A DNA stretch of 64,000 nt from contig JAVJRK010000009.1 of NCBI GenBank assembly GCA_040218445.1, positions 291,484 to 355,483 of the forward strand, written 5' to 3'. The notes beneath the pieces are model-generated. The model was not told the origin of the DNA. It made no database searches and saw only the letters and a list, made by a program, of their open reading frames with translations. Origin of the DNA: UBA1479 sp040218445 (GTDB lineage Bacteria > Pseudomonadota > Alphaproteobacteria > Rhodospirillales > Casp-alpha2). The position numbers and the translations under genes were made by a program. Positions 26,366-35,382 of the stretch are shown in pieces. Position 1 is the first letter of the stretch, and each line of letters starts with the position of its first letter.

Positions 26366-27061
26366 ATGGCCAAGCAGCCCCAAGGCAAAGCCACGCGCAA
26401 ACCAAAGCGCAAATCCGCCGGTCAGGCGGAAACAGCGGATGCACGCCAAGCACGGATCATCGATACGGCCATGGCCTGCATCGCACGGGACGGCTGGCGC
26501 CGCTTCTCCCTGGCCCAGGTCGCGACGGAAACCGGCCTGCCCTTGGCTGAGATACTGATCCCCTTCCCCACCAAACATGCCGTCATCAATGCCTTCCAAG
26601 ACCGCATCGACGAACGGATGCTGGCCGCAACCGATGATCTGGTGTCTGCCGGGGACGACGGCGGCAACATGCGGGACCGCTTGTTCGATCTGTTGATGGA
26701 ACGGTTCGACGCCCTTTCCCCCTACCGTGCCGCGATGGCAGAGATTGCCAAGGACGCCTTGTGCGACCCGGCATCGCTTCGCTTCGTGCCGCGCATGGCG
26801 CGCACCATGTCACGTGTGCTTGAAGCCGCCGGCATCGGCACATCGGGCCCTGTCCGGCTGCTTCAGACCAAAGGTCTAGCCCTGGTCTATGCCGATGCCT
26901 TTCGGGTCTGGCTGCGCGATGACAGCCCCGATCTGGCGAAAACCATGGCCGCATTGGACCGGGGCTTGCGCCGCGCTGAAAAAGCCATGCAATTTCTGTG
27001 TTCAGCCCGGCGGCGCACGCCCTCCGATACGGATGCCTCCACGGACAGCCCTTCCGCCTGA
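26366..27061 (+). CDS. TetR-family-like transcriptional regulator
   Basis: 231 residues. After a basic N-terminal tail (KATRKPKRKSAG), a TetR-type helix-turn-helix spans about 30-80: ARIIDTAMACIARDGWRRFSL, then AQVATETGLPLAEIL and FPTKHAVINAFQ. The C-terminal part is helical, as expected of a ligand domain. A perfect palindrome just upstream suggests self-regulation. The phasin gene follows after 143 nt, so polyhydroxyalkanoate control is possible but not shown; a relation to the COQ9 fold cannot be excluded. Confidence 0.75.
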   Translation: MAKQPQGKATRKPKRKSAGQAETADARQARIIDTAMACIARDGWRRFSLAQVATETGLPLAEILIPFPTKHAVINAFQDRIDERMLAATDDLVSAGDDGGNMRDRLFDLLMERFDALSPYRAAMAEIAKDALCDPASLRFVPRMARTMSRVLEAAGIGTSGPVRLLQTKGLALVYADAFRVWLRDDSPDLAKTMAALDRGLRRAEKAMQFLCSARRRTPSDTDASTDSPSA

Positions 27062-27072
27062 CCCGTATATTT

Positions 27073-27084
27073 TGCACTGCAACA
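27073..27084 (+). promoter_or_regulatory. Operator-like half repeat upstream of the phasin promoter
   Basis: TGCACTGCAACA, containing the palindrome TTGCACTGCAA. An exact inverted copy lies at 27129-27140. TGC-N3-GCA sites of this sort are bound by the PHA-sensing repressor PhaR in other alphaproteobacteria. Confidence 0.55.
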
Positions 27085-27090
27085 TAAGAC

Positions 27091-27120
27091 TTGACTTAGG
27101 CAGGCCAGAGGGTCCATATA
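27091..27120 (+). promoter_or_regulatory. Phasin gene promoter
   Basis: TTGACT at 27091-27096 and CATATA at 27115-27120, spacing 18. The -35 begins 6 nt after one operator-like repeat and the -10 ends 8 nt before its inverted copy. Confidence 0.6.
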
Positions 27121-27128
27121 TGGCCCAC

Positions 27129-27140
27129 TGTTGCAGTGCA
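27129..27140 (-). promoter_or_regulatory. Inverted second copy of the phasin operator-like repeat
   Basis: TGTTGCAGTGCA is the exact reverse complement of 27073-27084, followed by another GC-A motif (GCTGCATATGCA at about 27149-27160). Its place just after the -10 would allow a bound protein to block initiation. Confidence 0.55.
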
Positions 27141-27204
27141 GCATAATTGCTGCATATGCACCAAGCCTTATTCTTATCTCGTGTTCCAATGGAGGACCGA
27201 CCAA

Positions 27205-27702
27205 ATGTACGCCGATTTTTTCAAGCTCGACAAAAATGGCTTCCCCGCTTGGGCAGCCGATTTCACCAAGATCTATGCCGATTTCGATCCGGCCAAGATG
27301 TCCGATCAGGTCATGAAGGCCATGCAGGGCAGCCCGATTGAATCCATGGATGTCAACGCCGTGCTGGATATCCAGCGCAAGAACATGGAAGCCCTGAACA
27401 AAGCCAGCCAGGCTGCGTTCGAAGGTGCGCAGGCCGTTGCTCAGAAGCAGGCCGAAGTCTTCAAGGCCGCTTTCGACCAGGCCACTTCCGCCGCCGATAC
27501 GCTTGGCAAGGCCTCGACCCCGCAGGATCTGGCCGCCAAGGAACTGGACCTGTGCAAGACCGCGTTCGAAACCTCTTTGGCCAACACCAAGAAGGTCACG
27601 GACATGGTGACCAAGGCCAACGACGCAGCGGTCAAGGTGATCAACACCCGCATCGCCGAAGCCTTCGAAGAAGTGAAGGGCCAGGTCGCCAAGACCAAAT
27701 AA
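27205..27702 (+). CDS. Phasin family protein
   Basis: Coats polyhydroxyalkanoate granules and controls their size and number. 165 residues, helical and amphipathic, with no signal. Typical pattern is DIQRKNMEALNKASQAAFEGAQAV followed by QKQAEVFKAAFDQA, then a C-terminal helix with Val/Ile and Glu/Lys heptads (AFEEVKGQVAKTK). GGAGG 9 nt upstream fixes the ATG at 27205. It has its own promoter, flanking operators and a strong terminator, so it is a single-gene, highly expressed unit. Confidence 0.92.
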   Translation: MYADFFKLDKNGFPAWAADFTKIYADFDPAKMSDQVMKAMQGSPIESMDVNAVLDIQRKNMEALNKASQAAFEGAQAVAQKQAEVFKAAFDQATSAADTLGKASTPQDLAAKELDLCKTAFETSLANTKKVTDMVTKANDAAVKVINTRIAEAFEEVKGQVAKTK

Positions 27703-27722
27703 CGGTTTCCCGTTTTACGGAA

Positions 27723-27750
27723 GAGGCCGCCCTTTGGGGCGGCCTTTTTT
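27723..27750 (+). terminator. Rho-independent terminator after the phasin gene
   Basis: AGGCCGCC and GGCGGCCT pair around CTTTGG and are followed by a run of six T. Located 20 nt after the stop. Confidence 0.9.
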
Positions 27751-27804
27751 GTTGCCTTAAAGGGGTGGCTCGGGAATCTGTTGGATTGGAAGAGGAGACC
27801 GCCC

Positions 27805-28158
27805 ATGACCGACAGCCCAACCCGACAGATCACCTTCGATGATTTCCTGGCCGTGGACGTCCGCGTCGGCACGATCGTCCGCGCCGAGCCCTTTCCCGAG
27901 GCACGCCGCCCGGCGATCAAGCTTTGGGTCGATTTCGGCCCCGACATCGGCGAGCGCAAGACCTCCGCCCAGATCACCCGCCACTACACCCCTGACAGTC
28001 TGGTCGGCCGGCAGGTCGCGGGCGTGGTCAATTTCCCGGCCAAACAAATCGGCAAGTTCATGTCGGAGGTTCTGGTACTGGGGTTTCCCGATGCCGACGG
28101 CGAAGTCGTGCTGATCAAGCCGGATCTGCAAGTCCCCAACGGCGGCCGGCTATTCTGA
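27805..28158 (+). CDS. csaA: CsaA-type tRNA-binding protein
   Basis: Small OB-fold EMAP-II-like tRNA-binding protein of 117 residues, with reported chaperone-like activity in Bacillus. Motifs: FDDFLAVDVRVGTIVRAEPF at the start, RKTSAQITRHYTPDSLVG, then VVNFPAKQIGKFMSEVLVLG. The ATG at 27805 is chosen because AGAGGAG precedes it. It is convergent with the hybrid kinase gene, leaving 23 nt between the stops. Confidence 0.92.
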   Translation: MTDSPTRQITFDDFLAVDVRVGTIVRAEPFPEARRPAIKLWVDFGPDIGERKTSAQITRHYTPDSLVGRQVAGVVNFPAKQIGKFMSEVLVLGFPDADGEVVLIKPDLQVPNGGRLF

Positions 28159-28181
28159 TCCCAAGCAAGAACCGCGCGGCG

Positions 28182-30821
28182 CTATGCACGCTGCTCCATA
28201 TCCCTGCTTATGCTTCTATCCTGACCGCCTGCTCGGCCTCCCTGCCGTGCGCGGGCAATCGATTCCGCGACCATCAGGCGCAATTTTTCCGGCTGGATCG
28301 GTTTGTGCATGACTTCAAACCCGCTCGCCGCCGCCTCGCGCAGGCGGTCGGGGCCCGTATCGCCGGTCAGAAGAAATCCGGGCACGTCCTGCCCCCAAAC
28401 ATGGCGGATGGCCAGGATCGCATCGGCGCCCGTATGACCCAGTTTCAACCGGTAATCGGCAACAACTAAATCCGGGTTTTTGCGTTCCTGTTCAAGTTTG
28501 GCGATGGCTTCGACGGCCGAACCGGCAACGATCGCATCATACCCCCAGCCGACAAGCAACAGTTCCAGGGCTTCTCGGATATCGGCTTCGTCGTCGATCC
28601 CGACGACCACGGCGCCGGTGACATCCGCATGTTCGTCCGCCGGCAGCGTCATTTCCGCGGGCGCATGTTCACCGGCCAGGGGCAGCGTTACCCCGAACCG
28701 CGATCCCCGCCCTTCCCACGACTGTACGTCAACCGGATGATCCAGAAGGTTGGACAGGCGATGGACGATGGCAAGCCCCAGTCCCAATCCTTCGCGCCGG
28801 TCGCGGGCCGGATTCCCGACCTGATGGAATTCTTCGAAGATCATGCCAAGCTGGCCTTGGGGAATCCCGACACCTGTATCCCAAACCTCGACCCGCACAT
28901 TCGGCCCGGCCCGGCGGCAGCCGACCAGGATTTTACCCGTTTCCGTATGGCGCACGGCATTGGTCATGAGGTTACGCAGCAGACGATCCAGCAATCCCGG
29001 GTCGCTGTCGACCAGAAGCGAACAGGGAACCATATTCAATGACAGGCCCTTTTCTTCGGCCAGGGGGCGAATTTCCGAACACAGACGCTCGATCACGGCA
29101 CCCAGCGAAAATTCCCGCCGCTGCGGCACGAACAGACCGGCATCCAGCTTTGAGATGTCAAGCAGCGACCCCAACAGGCGTTCAAGCGCTTCGGAACAAT
29201 CGCGGATACGGTTGATCAGCTGCTTCGCCTTATCGTCCAAGTCCCGTTCCGACAGCACATTGACGAACATCGCCAATGCCTGAAGCGGCTGACGCAGGTC
29301 ATGACTGGCGGCGGCCAGGAAGCGCGACTTGGCCGCGCTTGCCTGTTCGGCGGCATCCTTCGCCTCGGCCAGCATTTCCTCGGCCTCTTTGGTGGCCGTC
29401 ACGTCACGGCCGACCCCCTGGATTTCAACCATGCGGCCGTCCCCGTCGAACACCGCGCGTTCCGTCCATTGCTGCCAGCTGACCTTACCGTTCGGCCCCG
29501 CCACACGGTGCAGGTTTTCCTCGATGGGGTTGGTCGCGCCGATCCGCTGGATAATCGCCAACCGCACGGCGGCTTCGCCTTCGCCAAGTTCCGATCCGAC
29601 GGGCCGGCCGATCAGCTTTTCGCGCGGCACGCCGTAGTACTGGCAATAGGCTTCGTTCACGAAGGTTCGAAGTCCATCCGGGGTACAGCGGCGGATCAAT
29701 TCGGTCTGATCCTCGACGATCGCGTGGTAGCGCAGTTCCGAATCACGCAGTGCTTCTTCGGCCCGCTTGCGCTCCGTAATGTCCTGGGCCACGCCGAACA
29801 GCCGCTGCGCCCGGCCGTGCTCATCGAAATCCGCCGTCAGATCCTCATAAACAAACCGGACAGACCCGTCGGGCCGCAGCACCCTGTATTCATGGCGGCT
29901 GTTCGGTTCCGGGTTTTCATAAGCAGCCGCGATCCGGGATCTGTCGTCCGGATGAACCATGTCGAGAAACACCTTACCCGTGGGTCCCGCACGCCCGGGT
30001 CGAAGCCCCCAGATGCGCCACAACACGGGCGAACAGACGGTGCGATTGTCTTCCGGGAAATGCTCCCAATAGCCGACGCGGGCCGTCCGCGAGGTTGCCT
30101 GCAACTTACTTTCACTGTCGGCCAGGGCTTCTTCCCAGCGTTTGTCCTGGGTGATTTCCTTGGCCGCGCCCACCACCCGCACAACCTCGCCGCCGATACC
30201 GCGTTCCGGCCGGGAATAGACACGCAACCAGCGTACCCGGCCATCGGCCGACAGCAGACGGAACTCGTCCGTTGACGGAATCCCCAGACGCAGACGTTGA
30301 TCCCGGGATTCAAGGATCGGCACGTCATCGGGATGAATTTGGGTCAGCCAGGCCAGGGGCGCATCGCTGTGCCCGGTTTGCCCCGCCAGCCCATCAATCC
30401 CACCGACTTGCCATTTCGAACTCACGCGCCCATCGGCGGCCACGTCATAGGCATAAACGACGTCCGACGTCAGTTCGGAAATAATCCGATAATGGGCCTC
30501 CGTATCGGCTTCGTGATCGTCGTCGGTCTTTGCGGGTGCGGCCGCCTGGGCCGCGGCATCGTCGGTATGCGCGCCCTCGCCCGCGATGTCCGCCGCCGGG
30601 CGCCGGCGGCCCCAGCCAAAGCCAACAAAGAACGCCAGCAGGACAACCGCCGCCCCCAATGCGATCATCGGCGCCGACGCGATGGTATCGGCCGTTTCCG
30701 CCCGCACGGGCGTGACTGCAAATGAGCTCAGAAACAGTACCGCCACACCATAGGCACATCGCCGGAAAGTCCCTTTCCGGTTTCGAATGCCCAGTTTGGT
30801 ATAGGAACATCGGGGCAGCAT
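28182..30821 (-). CDS. Hybrid sensor histidine kinase/response regulator with three PAS domains
   Basis: 879 residues. An N-terminal hydrophobic region (about 22-40) and a second helix (about 50-70) precede three PAS/PAC units (about 108-230, 235-355, 360-480). HisKA carries H507 in AAASHDLRQPLQAL, a variant box typical of a distinct hybrid-kinase group. The HATPase domain has NLMTNAVRHTE, DTGVGIPQG and GLGLGLAIVHRL. The C-terminal receiver has phosphoacceptor D789 (VVADYRL). It is 22 nt after the LuxR-type regulator gene and probably works with it. Confidence 0.93.
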   Translation of the reverse strand: MLPRCSYTKLGIRNRKGTFRRCAYGVAVLFLSSFAVTPVRAETADTIASAPMIALGAAVVLLAFFVGFGWGRRRPAADIAGEGAHTDDAAAQAAAPAKTDDDHEADTEAHYRIISELTSDVVYAYDVAADGRVSSKWQVGGIDGLAGQTGHSDAPLAWLTQIHPDDVPILESRDQRLRLGIPSTDEFRLLSADGRVRWLRVYSRPERGIGGEVVRVVGAAKEITQDKRWEEALADSESKLQATSRTARVGYWEHFPEDNRTVCSPVLWRIWGLRPGRAGPTGKVFLDMVHPDDRSRIAAAYENPEPNSRHEYRVLRPDGSVRFVYEDLTADFDEHGRAQRLFGVAQDITERKRAEEALRDSELRYHAIVEDQTELIRRCTPDGLRTFVNEAYCQYYGVPREKLIGRPVGSELGEGEAAVRLAIIQRIGATNPIEENLHRVAGPNGKVSWQQWTERAVFDGDGRMVEIQGVGRDVTATKEAEEMLAEAKDAAEQASAAKSRFLAAASHDLRQPLQALAMFVNVLSERDLDDKAKQLINRIRDCSEALERLLGSLLDISKLDAGLFVPQRREFSLGAVIERLCSEIRPLAEEKGLSLNMVPCSLLVDSDPGLLDRLLRNLMTNAVRHTETGKILVGCRRAGPNVRVEVWDTGVGIPQGQLGMIFEEFHQVGNPARDRREGLGLGLAIVHRLSNLLDHPVDVQSWEGRGSRFGVTLPLAGEHAPAEMTLPADEHADVTGAVVVGIDDEADIREALELLLVGWGYDAIVAGSAVEAIAKLEQERKNPDLVVADYRLKLGHTGADAILAIRHVWGQDVPGFLLTGDTGPDRLREAAASGFEVMHKPIQPEKLRLMVAESIARARQGGRAGGQDRSISRDMEQRA

Positions 30822-30843
30822 CGCGCCCTCCTTGTCCGCGCGG

Positions 30844-31503
30844 TCAATCTTGATCCAGGCCTTGCGTCAGCCCCAGCGAAGCCGCCTTGATCACGGCCTG
30901 GGTACGATTACTGGCATCAAGAACCTTCAGCAAACCGGTCACGTGCAGCTTGATGGTGCCTTCGGCAAGACCGAGAATCCGGGCAATTTCCTTGTTCGAC
31001 TTTCCACCCGCCATGAGATTCAAAACATCCCGCTGCCTGGGTGTCAGGTGCAAACCGCCTGTCCCTTCGGTCTTGGCGCCGCCGGGCTCCCAATCGAGCA
31101 ACGTCGGCGGCAGATAGATTTCGCCGGAAAGCACTTGCTTTACCGCATTGACGACAACCGTGCTGTCCAACGTCTTGGGGATATAGCCATAGGCGCCGCA
31201 ATCCATTGCCTGGCCCATTTCCTCGGCCGTCTCTGCCGCGGAGACGACAACCACGGGCACGCCGTCAAGAGACCGGATCAAGGCATTCAGCCCGGCAAAC
31301 CGTTCCATTCCCGGCATGCCCAGATCAACCAGCGCCAGATCAAGATCATCCGTTTCATTGGCCGTGCGCAGCGCATTCGGATAGCTGTCCGCTTCGACCA
31401 CGGTGATATCGGGATCGATGATTTCCAGCAACGAGCCCAGCCCCTTGCGGAACAAGGCATGATCGTCGGCAATCAGCACTTTAGACGGAAGGGAATCTGC
31501 CAC
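30844..31503 (-). CDS. LuxR/NarL-family response regulator
   Basis: 219 residues. Receiver domain about 1-125 (VLIADDHALFRKGL, with the phosphoacceptor aspartate in ALVDLGMPGM), then a LuxR helix-turn-helix at about 150-210 (LTPRQRDVLNLMAGGKSNKEIARILGL is recognisable; short core RQRDVLNLMAGGKSNKEIA). It is directly upstream of the three-PAS hybrid kinase on the same strand. Probable two-component pair; the signal is unknown. A GATCAA/TTGATC inverted repeat lies about 60 nt upstream. Confidence 0.93.
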   Translation of the reverse strand: MADSLPSKVLIADDHALFRKGLGSLLEIIDPDITVVEADSYPNALRTANETDDLDLALVDLGMPGMERFAGLNALIRSLDGVPVVVVSAAETAEEMGQAMDCGAYGYIPKTLDSTVVVNAVKQVLSGEIYLPPTLLDWEPGGAKTEGTGGLHLTPRQRDVLNLMAGGKSNKEIARILGLAEGTIKLHVTGLLKVLDASNRTQAVIKAASLGLTQGLDQD

Positions 31504-31561
31504 TTCTTTACCCCCCGGGCGCCTGAAATTTGATTCTACGGGGACGGCGCCTCGTTTATCG

Positions 31562-31577
31562 GATCAAAAAATTGATC
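31562..31577. promoter_or_regulatory. Inverted repeat upstream of the LuxR-type regulator
   Basis: GATCAA and TTGATC separated by AAAA, in the 142-bp gap between the NarL-type regulator and the EnvZ-like kinase. Possible operator; the sequence is short and AT-rich so chance is not excluded. Confidence 0.3.
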
Positions 31578-31645
31578 GCCCGCCATTATAATTAGAGACA
31601 GCGAAAATGCCATGAATTCCGCCACTTGCCCCGGGCGCCGCGGAA

Positions 31646-32965
31646 TTACAGGGGCAGGCGGATTCGGCTGCGCAGCCCGCCCGCCGGGGATTCCGACAAA
31701 ACGATATCGCCCCCGTGACTGCGCACGACATCACGTGCGATGGTCAGGCCAAGCCCGACCCCGCCGGTCTCCGGATTGCGGGAATCGTCCAGACGGAAAA
31801 ACGGGCGAAACACGTCGCCGCGTTTTTCCTCGGGAATACCCGGCCCATCGTCATCAACCGTAATTTCGATGGCATCGCCGCGATGCCCGGCACGAACCGA
31901 AACGTGTTGGCCATACCGGGCCGCGTTTTCGACCAGATTGGTCAGGCACCGTTTGAAGGCATTGGGACGCAGCGGCAGATTAAGTTTGTCTTCCAAATGA
32001 AGGTCGATGGGACGGCCGCGCCGCCGAACCTGCCCGACGACATCTTCCAGCACTTCCCCCAGGTCCGTGCGCTTCGGTTTCTCCGTGCCCTCGCCGCGCG
32101 CAAATGCCAGGTATCCTTCCAGCATATGTTCCATTTCAGAGATATCGGCGGAAAGGTCGTCCGCCCCCTCCATATCCTGCAGCATGGCCAATTGCAGTTT
32201 CATGCGGGTCAGCGGCGTGCGCAGATCATGGGATACACCGGACAGCATGTCCGTGCGCTGCGTGATCTGGCGCTGAATGCGTTCGCGCATGGCCATGAAG
32301 GCCTGTGCCGCCTGGCGAACTTCCGTGGCTCCTTCCGCCTTGAAGGCGGAAACGTCCCGGCCTTTGCCGAAATTGTCGGCAGCCCGCGCCAAACGGCGGA
32401 TCGGTTTGACCTGATTGCGCATGAAGATGGTGGCGACGCCGAACAGGATCAAGGACGTACCGACCATCCAGATGACGAACACATAGACCGTTGTTGAAAA
32501 CAGGCGTTTGCGCGTGGTCGTGATGCGCAACACCCCATCGGCCATCTGTACGTCAATGATGACGTTGCGGTCAGAGGATTCCGAATCCAGGCGGTAGGGC
32601 TTGACGATGAAGCTTTGCATCGACCGGTCCAGCATATCTTCCAGGTCGTTGGACGGCTGGCGGGATTTATTGGACAGGATGGCGCCCGGAAGAAACGTGA
32701 CGAACATATCCATGTTGCGGCCGGCAATCGTGGCCGCACGGTCGCGTCCTTCTTCACTGGGGTCTTCGGTCACAAGTTGCAGGATTGCGGCCACGTCCCC
32801 GGCGACGCTGCGTGCCAGACGGTAAGACACCTTGTCCCAATGGGTTTCGTAGAAAATCAGGCCGGACACCACCTGCAGCAGAATCAGGGGGGTAACGATA
32901 ATCAGCAGCGCGCGGCCAAGCAGGCTTTTCGGAAGGGCGTTTTTAATGCGTGTGCGCACGGTCAT
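31646..32965 (-). CDS. EnvZ-type sensor histidine kinase
   Basis: 439 residues. Two membrane helices (about 17-40 and 160-185) enclose a periplasmic domain of about 120 residues. HAMP follows (MRNQVKPIRRLARAADNFGKG), then HisKA with the phosphoacceptor in SGVSHDLRTPLTRMKLQ, and a HATPase with NLVENAARYG, DDGPGIPEE and GGVGLGLTIARDV. It lies 59 nt after an OmpR-type regulator gene. Such pairs control envelope and osmotic responses; the target genes are not evident. Confidence 0.92.
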   Translation of the reverse strand: MTVRTRIKNALPKSLLGRALLIIVTPLILLQVVSGLIFYETHWDKVSYRLARSVAGDVAAILQLVTEDPSEEGRDRAATIAGRNMDMFVTFLPGAILSNKSRQPSNDLEDMLDRSMQSFIVKPYRLDSESSDRNVIIDVQMADGVLRITTTRKRLFSTTVYVFVIWMVGTSLILFGVATIFMRNQVKPIRRLARAADNFGKGRDVSAFKAEGATEVRQAAQAFMAMRERIQRQITQRTDMLSGVSHDLRTPLTRMKLQLAMLQDMEGADDLSADISEMEHMLEGYLAFARGEGTEKPKRTDLGEVLEDVVGQVRRRGRPIDLHLEDKLNLPLRPNAFKRCLTNLVENAARYGQHVSVRAGHRGDAIEITVDDDGPGIPEEKRGDVFRPFFRLDDSRNPETGGVGLGLTIARDVVRSHGGDIVLSESPAGGLRSRIRLPL

Positions 32966-33024
32966 CGCCTGCGGTTCGGGGGTGGCATGAAGAGAAGCAT
33001 CATAGGGGGATCATCCGAAAAGCA

Positions 33025-33708
33025 TCAGTCGGGGCGTAATACATATCCCTTGCCCCGCACGGTCTGCAGGTATCGGGGTTCGCGGGGATCGGGTTCGATC
33101 TTACGGCGCAGCCGGGTCACCTGTACATCGACCGCGCGGCCGCCGCCGGAAGCCCCCGTACGCGAGATCAAATCGTCACGCGTCAGTACGTCGCCGGGCC
33201 GGGCCGCCAGGGCGCTTAACAGGCCGGCTTCCAATTCCGTCAATTTGACCGGATGACCGCCGCGCGACAATTCCCCCCGGTCGCGCCGGAACATGAATTC
33301 ACCGAAGTTCAATGCGTCATCCACGGCTTGGCCCTGCGGAGTCCGTTTCAGGATATTGCGAAGACGCAACAAAAGCTCGCGCGGCTCGAACGGTTTGACG
33401 ACATAATCGTCAGCGCCGCCTTCCAGGCCCGCGATCCGGTCATCTGCTTCGGCCATGGCGGTCAGCATCAGTATGGGAATGGCCGAGCGGGTACGAAGGT
33501 CGCGGGCGAAATCCAGGCCGCTTTCACCCGGCATCATCAGATCCAGAACGACCCCGTCGAAATCGAAATGGCTAAGCCGCTTGCGGGCCTCGGCCACGTT
33601 GCCCGCGGTGACCACAAAGAAGCCGTTTTCTGAAAGGAAGCGATTCAACAGATCGCGCAGACGGGCATCGTCATCAACGACAAGCAGATGCGGCAGATCG
33701 GCATTCAC
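33025..33708 (-). CDS. OmpR-type response regulator
   Basis: 227 residues. The receiver domain has the acidic pocket VVDDDARLRD, the phosphoacceptor aspartate in GVVLDLMMPGESG and the conserved lysine in DDYVVKPFEPRE. A winged-helix DNA-binding domain follows (LTELEAGLLSAL to YLQTVRGKGYVLRPD). It is cotranscribed with the EnvZ-like kinase downstream. Confidence 0.94.
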   Translation of the reverse strand: MNADLPHLLVVDDDARLRDLLNRFLSENGFFVVTAGNVAEARKRLSHFDFDGVVLDLMMPGESGLDFARDLRTRSAIPILMLTAMAEADDRIAGLEGGADDYVVKPFEPRELLLRLRNILKRTPQGQAVDDALNFGEFMFRRDRGELSRGGHPVKLTELEAGLLSALAARPGDVLTRDDLISRTGASGGGRAVDVQVTRLRRKIEPDPREPRYLQTVRGKGYVLRPD

Positions 33709-33800
33709 GTTGCGGCTCCCCCATGCATGCCGGACAGGTGTTCAGCCAGTCCTTGTTCCGGATCGCAGCATATCACGGGATCGCGGCCCGCGGCAGCCTG

Positions 33801-34313
33801 TCAGGCCCCGCCCCGGCTTGCCGCCGGTGAAACGCGATGACGGTCTTCCTCGTTGATCAGGCCGAACAGGACACGGCGGAAGCCTTCCACCGCTTCCGGG
33901 CCCGCGTCGCGGTAGGCCCCGGCAATGCGGCCCGATTGCCGGCGGGTCAGAAGATGTTCAAGTTCCCGGCCCTTGGGTGTCAGATGCATCAGGCGGCGAC
34001 GGCGGTCGCCGTCGTCCGTTTCCTGCACCACATAGCCTTCGTCGATCAGGGTCGACAGCACCCGGTTCAGCGATTGCTTGGTAATGTTCAGGATCGCCAA
34101 CAATTCCGATACGCTGATGCCCGTGTTCGCCCCGATAAAATAAATCGCACGGTGATGGGCGCGTCCCATGCCGTATTCGGACAGGACCGCATCGGCCTCG
34201 CCCGTGAAATCACGATAGGCGAAAAACAACAATTCCATCGCATGGCGCAGGTCATCGTCGCGCAAAACCAGCGCATCGGCCTGGGGCGGTATCCAGGGGG
34301 CCCGTTCGTCCAT
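33801..34313 (-). CDS. MarR-family transcriptional regulator
   Basis: 170 residues from the ATG at 34313, chosen because AAGGGA is well placed; ATGs at 34328 and 34337 lack a ribosome-binding site. The winged helix spans about 45-125: GISVSELLAILNITKQSLNRVLSTL as recognition helices (short core LAILNITKQSLNRV), then the DDGDRRRRLMHLTPKGREL wing. It is divergent from ilvE across a gap containing a 23-bp palindrome, a likely operator for this protein. Confidence 0.88.
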   Translation of the reverse strand: MDERAPWIPPQADALVLRDDDLRHAMELLFFAYRDFTGEADAVLSEYGMGRAHHRAIYFIGANTGISVSELLAILNITKQSLNRVLSTLIDEGYVVQETDDGDRRRRLMHLTPKGRELEHLLTRRQSGRIAGAYRDAGPEAVEGFRRVLFGLINEEDRHRVSPAASRGGA

Positions 34314-34366
34314 GATGGTTCCCTTCATCCGAGCCATCGAACATGGCGTTCGATAATCTCCGAATA

Positions 34367-34389
34367 ATAAGTCAGTGTTATTGACTTAT
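34367..34389. promoter_or_regulatory. Palindromic operator between marR-type gene and ilvE
   Basis: ATAAGTCA and TGACTTAT form a perfect 8-bp inverted repeat with a 7-nt spacer in the divergent gap. Size and symmetry fit a MarR dimer site. It could control both genes. Confidence 0.55.
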
Positions 34390-34456
34390 ATGCCCGAGAA
34401 TGATAATTAGCGCAAGATCGTTCTTGGGAAAAATGGGCGGACGAAAGAATATTACA

Positions 34457-35356
34457 ATGGATGCAGTAGCCTTCGATGACCGTGACGGTCTGATCTGGTT
34501 CAATGGAGAATGGGTCGATTGGCGGGACGCACGTGTACACGTGCTGACCCACGGCCTGCATTACGGCTCGTGCGTGTTCGAAGGCGAACGCATGTATTCG
34601 GGCCAGATCTTCAAATTACGCGAACATACGGAACGCCTGTTCTATTCGGCGAAGACGTTGGGCTTCGATATCCCCTATACGGTGGAGGAAATCGACCAGG
34701 CCTGCATCGACGCCTGCGAAAAGAACGGCATCGTCGACGGCTATATCCGCCCGGTTGCCTGGCGCGGATCGGAAATGATGGGCGTGTCGGCCCAACAGAA
34801 CCGCATCAACGTGGCCATCGCCGCCTGGGCCTGGCCGAGCTATTTCTCGCCGGAACTGCGGGAAAAGGGCATCAAGCTTGAAACCTCGAAATGGCAGCGC
34901 CCGGCGCCCGAATGCGCGCCGGTCCATGCCAAAGCCGCCGGTCTTTACATGATTTGCACCCTGTCCAAGCACACGGCCGAATCCCACGGCTGCCAGGACG
35001 CCCTGATGCTGGATTATCGCGGCCAGGTCGCCGAGGCGACAGGGGCGAACATCTTCATCTCGTTCGGTGACGGCAAACTGCACACACCGACCCCGGATTG
35101 CTTTTTGAACGGCATCACGCGCCAGACCGTGATCTCCCTGGCCAAGGCCCGCGGGATCGAGGTTATCGAGCGTGCGATTTTCCCGGACGAGCTAAAGGAC
35201 GCGACCGAAATTTTCCTGACCGGGTCCGCCGCTGAAGTCACGCCCGTCGGTCAGATCGACGACATGACCTTCACGCCGGGCCAGATCACCCATTGGCTGA
35301 TCGAGGATTACGACAAAACCGTCGGCAAAAAGTCGGAAAGCGCTGCGGCGGAATAA
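34457..35356 (+). CDS. ilvE: Branched-chain amino acid aminotransferase
   Basis: PLP enzyme of fold class IV that performs the last step of valine, leucine and isoleucine synthesis. 299 residues from the ATG at 34457. HVLTHGLHYGSCVFEGERMY, IRPVAWRG, the PLP lysine in APVHAKAAGLYM, EATGANIF and FLTGSAAEVTPVGQID are family signatures. The ribosome-binding site is weak (GGACGAAAGAA). A MarR-type gene and a palindrome are directly upstream. Confidence 0.93.
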   Translation: MDAVAFDDRDGLIWFNGEWVDWRDARVHVLTHGLHYGSCVFEGERMYSGQIFKLREHTERLFYSAKTLGFDIPYTVEEIDQACIDACEKNGIVDGYIRPVAWRGSEMMGVSAQQNRINVAIAAWAWPSYFSPELREKGIKLETSKWQRPAPECAPVHAKAAGLYMICTLSKHTAESHGCQDALMLDYRGQVAEATGANIFISFGDGKLHTPTPDCFLNGITRQTVISLAKARGIEVIERAIFPDELKDATEIFLTGSAAEVTPVGQIDDMTFTPGQITHWLIEDYDKTVGKKSESAAAE

Positions 35357-35382
35357 CGCCCCCCTTCCCTCATTCGAAGACT

